From Nostoc spongiaeforme FACHB-130 (GTDB taxonomy: Bacteria; Cyanobacteriota; Cyanobacteriia; Cyanobacteriales; Nostocaceae), in assembly GCF_014698475.1 (NCBI RefSeq), contig NZ_JACJTB010000031.1:18525-82524 (forward strand): a DNA stretch of 64,000 bases, written 5' to 3'. The notes below the pieces were generated by a model. The model was not told the DNA's origin. It saw only the letters and a list, made by a program, of their open reading frames with translations, and ran no database searches. Shown here one piece after another: positions 62,131 to 64,000 of the stretch. The position numbers were made by a program, and so were the translations under genes. Each line of letters opens with the position of its first letter. The stretch's first letter is position 1.

Positions 62131-62757
62131 ATGACCATTGCAATCAACCAACTCACCCAACAGCAACCACTCAGCTTTGACGAATTTCTCGCCCATTATG
62201 GCGACAACAACCGTTATGAACTAATTGATGGAGAAGTATTCGACTTGGAACCAACAGGCTTACATGAAGAAGTTGCAGCCTTCATTACCACCAAAATATG
62301 TGTCCAAATCGATGCAAAAAACTTACCTTGGTTTGTCCTGCAACGAGGACTATTACGCCCTCACAACATAGGTATGACAGCATTTCGTCCTGATATTGCA
62401 GTTAGCGATCGCACTCAACTTACTCAAGAACCACTTTGGTCTGATCAATCAATTTTAACCCTGGGTAGTTCCATTAAATTTGTCGCAGAAGTTGTGAGTA
62501 GCAACTGGCAAAATGATTATGCCCGTAAGCTTGAAGATTACGCAGTTTTAGGCATTTCTGAATATTGGATTGCAGACTACGCAGGTTTAGGTGGTACTCG
62601 ACACATTGGTAAACCCAAACAACCAACCTTATCTATTTGTACCCTAGTGAATGAAGAATATGAAATTCAGCAGTTTCGAGGTAATCAAACCATTATTTCC
62701 CTAACATTTCCAGACTTAAAACTAACAGTCGAACAAATATTGAGGGCTGGAAGATGA
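62131..62757 (+). CDS. Uma2 family endonuclease-like protein
   Basis: The 208-residue protein is Uma2/DUF820. RYELIDGEVFDLEP, FRPDIAVSDRTQL and KFVAEVVSSNWQNDYARKLEDYA carry the Glu, Asp and Glu-x-Lys-like residues of the PD-(D/E)xK core, followed by GISEYWIADYAGLGG. This is the third Uma2 gene in the window. It stands alone. Confidence 0.9.
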   Translation: MTIAINQLTQQQPLSFDEFLAHYGDNNRYELIDGEVFDLEPTGLHEEVAAFITTKICVQIDAKNLPWFVLQRGLLRPHNIGMTAFRPDIAVSDRTQLTQEPLWSDQSILTLGSSIKFVAEVVSSNWQNDYARKLEDYAVLGISEYWIADYAGLGGTRHIGKPKQPTLSICTLVNEEYEIQQFRGNQTIISLTFPDLKLTVEQILRAGR

Positions 62758-62802
62758 AATTTATCATAAAAATATTTCTCTTTCATCTGCGTTTATCTGC
62801 AC

Positions 62803-62886
62803 GGCAGTGAGGGAGTCGGCAGAGCCGACGACAGTCGCCTCAAGTCGGGAAACCCGCCCACGGCGCTGTCTCCCCAACGCACTGCC
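62803..62886. repeat. 84-base palindromic element inserted in a CATCTGCG repeat
   Basis: The outer arms GGCAGTG/CACTGCC enclose GAGGGAGTCGGC and CCCAACG, as in the 39-base relative at 3658-3696. The flanks (TTTATCTGCAC and TCGTCCATCTGCGG) read as one known type of repeat if the element is removed. Confidence 0.75.
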
Positions 62887-62972
62887 TCGTCCATCTGCGG
62901 TTTATTATCTCAATCTAATTTAGCTTGACCAACCTACTAAAATATATTTCCAAAATCACATCTAAATCCTAT

Positions 62973-63707
62973 ATGAATATTCAAGAAGTCAAGCATCAAT
63001 TTCCAGAAGCGGCGGGTGAAATTGAAATACTGGAAAGCCTCGGTTTTGCTTCCCGCAGTGCTGATTGGATTGATACCCTTGACATTGAACAAGCACAAAC
63101 AGCTTGTTGGTTATTAGGCAGAGTAGGTAATGATCAAGATGCTGATATTTTAATCAGTATTTTGTCTAGTCAACGTTCTGAATTATGGATGCAGGCTGCA
63201 ACATCCTTGAGTTTAATTGCGACTGAAAAGCATCTCAAATCTTTATTGTCGATTTTATCCACTAGTTCTGATCATATACAGCGAAATAGTGTGGTGTATG
63301 CGCTGGCTTTTCTATCAAATTGCGAAGTCAATCAAGAAGTGATTAGTGTCTTGACAGAAGTAGCCGCTAACACATCTGAAACTGCTTTTATCAGGGCGCA
63401 AGCGTTAGAAGGAATTGGTAATAAACTCTCTCAGGACTTACCAGCAAATCTATATCAGCAAGCAGTGAATGTCATTATTCAAGGGTTAGATGATGCTGAA
63501 GCTGAAGTGAGATTTTGGTCATGTTTTGCTGCGGGTGCGCTTAACATCCAGGAGATATTACCCAAGCTGGAACTATTGGCACAGACTGATAAAACAATCG
63601 TACCTGGGTGGTGGTCTGTGGGTGAAGAAGCTGAAGATTCAATCACTCTGATGAATGGAGGTGAACCACCACTACGTGAACCTGAAACATCAACAAAACT
63701 GACGTAG
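62973..63707 (+). CDS. HEAT-repeat protein
   Basis: From ATG 62973 the product has 244 residues. It is a solenoid of helical repeats: ACWLLGRVGNDQDADILISIL, WMQAATSLSLIATEKHLKSLL and RNSVVYALAFLSN are successive HEAT units. No enzymatic residues are seen. Such proteins act as scaffolds, and some in cyanobacteria are bilin lyases of the CpcE/F family, but the lyase motifs are not evident here. Repeats flank the gene on both sides. Confidence 0.82.
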   Translation: MNIQEVKHQFPEAAGEIEILESLGFASRSADWIDTLDIEQAQTACWLLGRVGNDQDADILISILSSQRSELWMQAATSLSLIATEKHLKSLLSILSTSSDHIQRNSVVYALAFLSNCEVNQEVISVLTEVAANTSETAFIRAQALEGIGNKLSQDLPANLYQQAVNVIIQGLDDAEAEVRFWSCFAAGALNIQEILPKLELLAQTDKTIVPGWWSVGEEAEDSITLMNGGEPPLREPETSTKLT

Positions 63708-63711
63708 GTTT

Positions 63712-63803
63712 TTTCTCTTTCTTTGTGTCCTACCCTTCGGGAAGCCACTTCGTGTCTATGCGCCCTTTGCGGTTCGTTAAAAAGAATACTTTTTCACAAC
63801 TCA
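63712..63803 (-). repeat. Dispersed repeat interrupted by a small dispersed repeat
   Basis: On the minus strand this is the 28783 repeat (CTGAGTTGTG..GAACCGCAAAGG..GACACAAAG). It is split by GAAGTGGCTTCCCGAAGGGTAG, with GACAC on both sides. The inserted core is at 63730-63749. Confidence 0.8.
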
Positions 63804-63879
63804 GTTAAGAGAATAGTAAGGTTGGGTGTAGCGATAGCGTAACCCAACAAATTATGCGTGAATGTTGGGTTCCGTTCCT
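63803..63879. repeat. ~76-base dispersed repeat, copy 2
   Basis: It matches 50649-50724 with a handful of changes, in the same orientation. Beyond it, to the window end, I see no gene. Confidence 0.85.
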
Positions 63880-64000
63880 CCACCCAACCTTGTATATTGA
63901 GGGAAGTAGTAGACCGTCCCAACCTTGGTCACAATAGACCGCTATGTAGCACGGGTCACTACAAAAATCTCTTTGACAGAACTCGAACAGTCGCCAGGGG

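Overview
The window is chromosomal DNA of a filamentous, heterocyst-type cyanobacterium (Nostoc/Anabaena/Calothrix group). The evidence is the gene content: psbQ (CyanoQ), acsF, hemJ, a DUF2996 protein, a two-partner-secretion adhesin, an HpsJ/exosortase cluster and several Uma2 nucleases. The DNA itself agrees, with very frequent HIP1 octamers (GCGATCGC), heptamer tandem repeats (STRR type) and small dispersed palindromic repeats of the kind known from Nostoc. The species cannot be fixed from the sequence alone. There is no rRNA, tRNA, CRISPR array, prophage or full-length insertion sequence. The one RNA gene is a one-piece tmRNA.

Layout. 0-1.5 kb: end of a glycosyltransferase locus. 1.5-9.4 kb: a truncated gene copy, DUF2808 and DUF4126 proteins, purB, a membrane protein, hemJ, an alpha/beta-hydrolase-fold protein, thiO and psbQ. 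9.7-19 kb: housekeeping genes (pgeF, birA, an M23 peptidase, riboflavin synthase, a bifunctional-nuclease-family protein, a ferredoxin-like aldo/keto reductase) mixed with a Uma2 nuclease, a DCC-family protein and an AraC regulator. 19-28.7 kb: MarC, Uma2, ssrA, threonine aldolase, DUF2996, secreted proteins including a 979-residue TpsA-like exoprotein, and acsF. 28.9-32.2 kb: a STAND NTPase with an N-terminal HTH next to an Rpn-type nuclease. 32.6-39.5 kb: an MscS channel, a large beta-helix exoprotein and several small unknown genes. 39.5-47.9 kb: SDR and aldo/keto reductases with their regulators, an O-methyltransferase and mnmE. 48-56 kb: an S8 peptidase, rpe, the exosortase cluster, kptA and an amino-acid permease. 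55.6-63.7 kb: a DUF1501/DUF1800 secreted pair, threonine/serine dehydratase, an AAA ATPase, DUF411, Uma2 and HEAT-repeat proteins.

The most interesting points are these. (1) An 87-residue unknown gene at 34492 has a perfect match to the published Anabaena LexA box overlapping its -10, and its C-terminal tail carries a candidate sliding-clamp-binding motif. A near copy of the same promoter lies upstream of the coiled-coil gene at 38068. (2) The 3' part of that coiled-coil gene is duplicated 36 kb away at 1570, with 10 nucleotide differences that are all silent. (3) A 58-residue single-span membrane protein is translationally coupled to an exosortase and an HpsJ-like protein. (4) Repeats form several layers: a MITE-like family, small hairpin elements inserted in other repeats with apparent target duplications, and heptamer repeats that run into coding sequences, including the GTPase domain of mnmE. 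(5) Two hydrolase-fold proteins lack canonical catalytic residues: the alpha/beta hydrolase has Gly at the nucleophile position, and the S8 peptidase has a Glu-type motif instead of the usual Asp.
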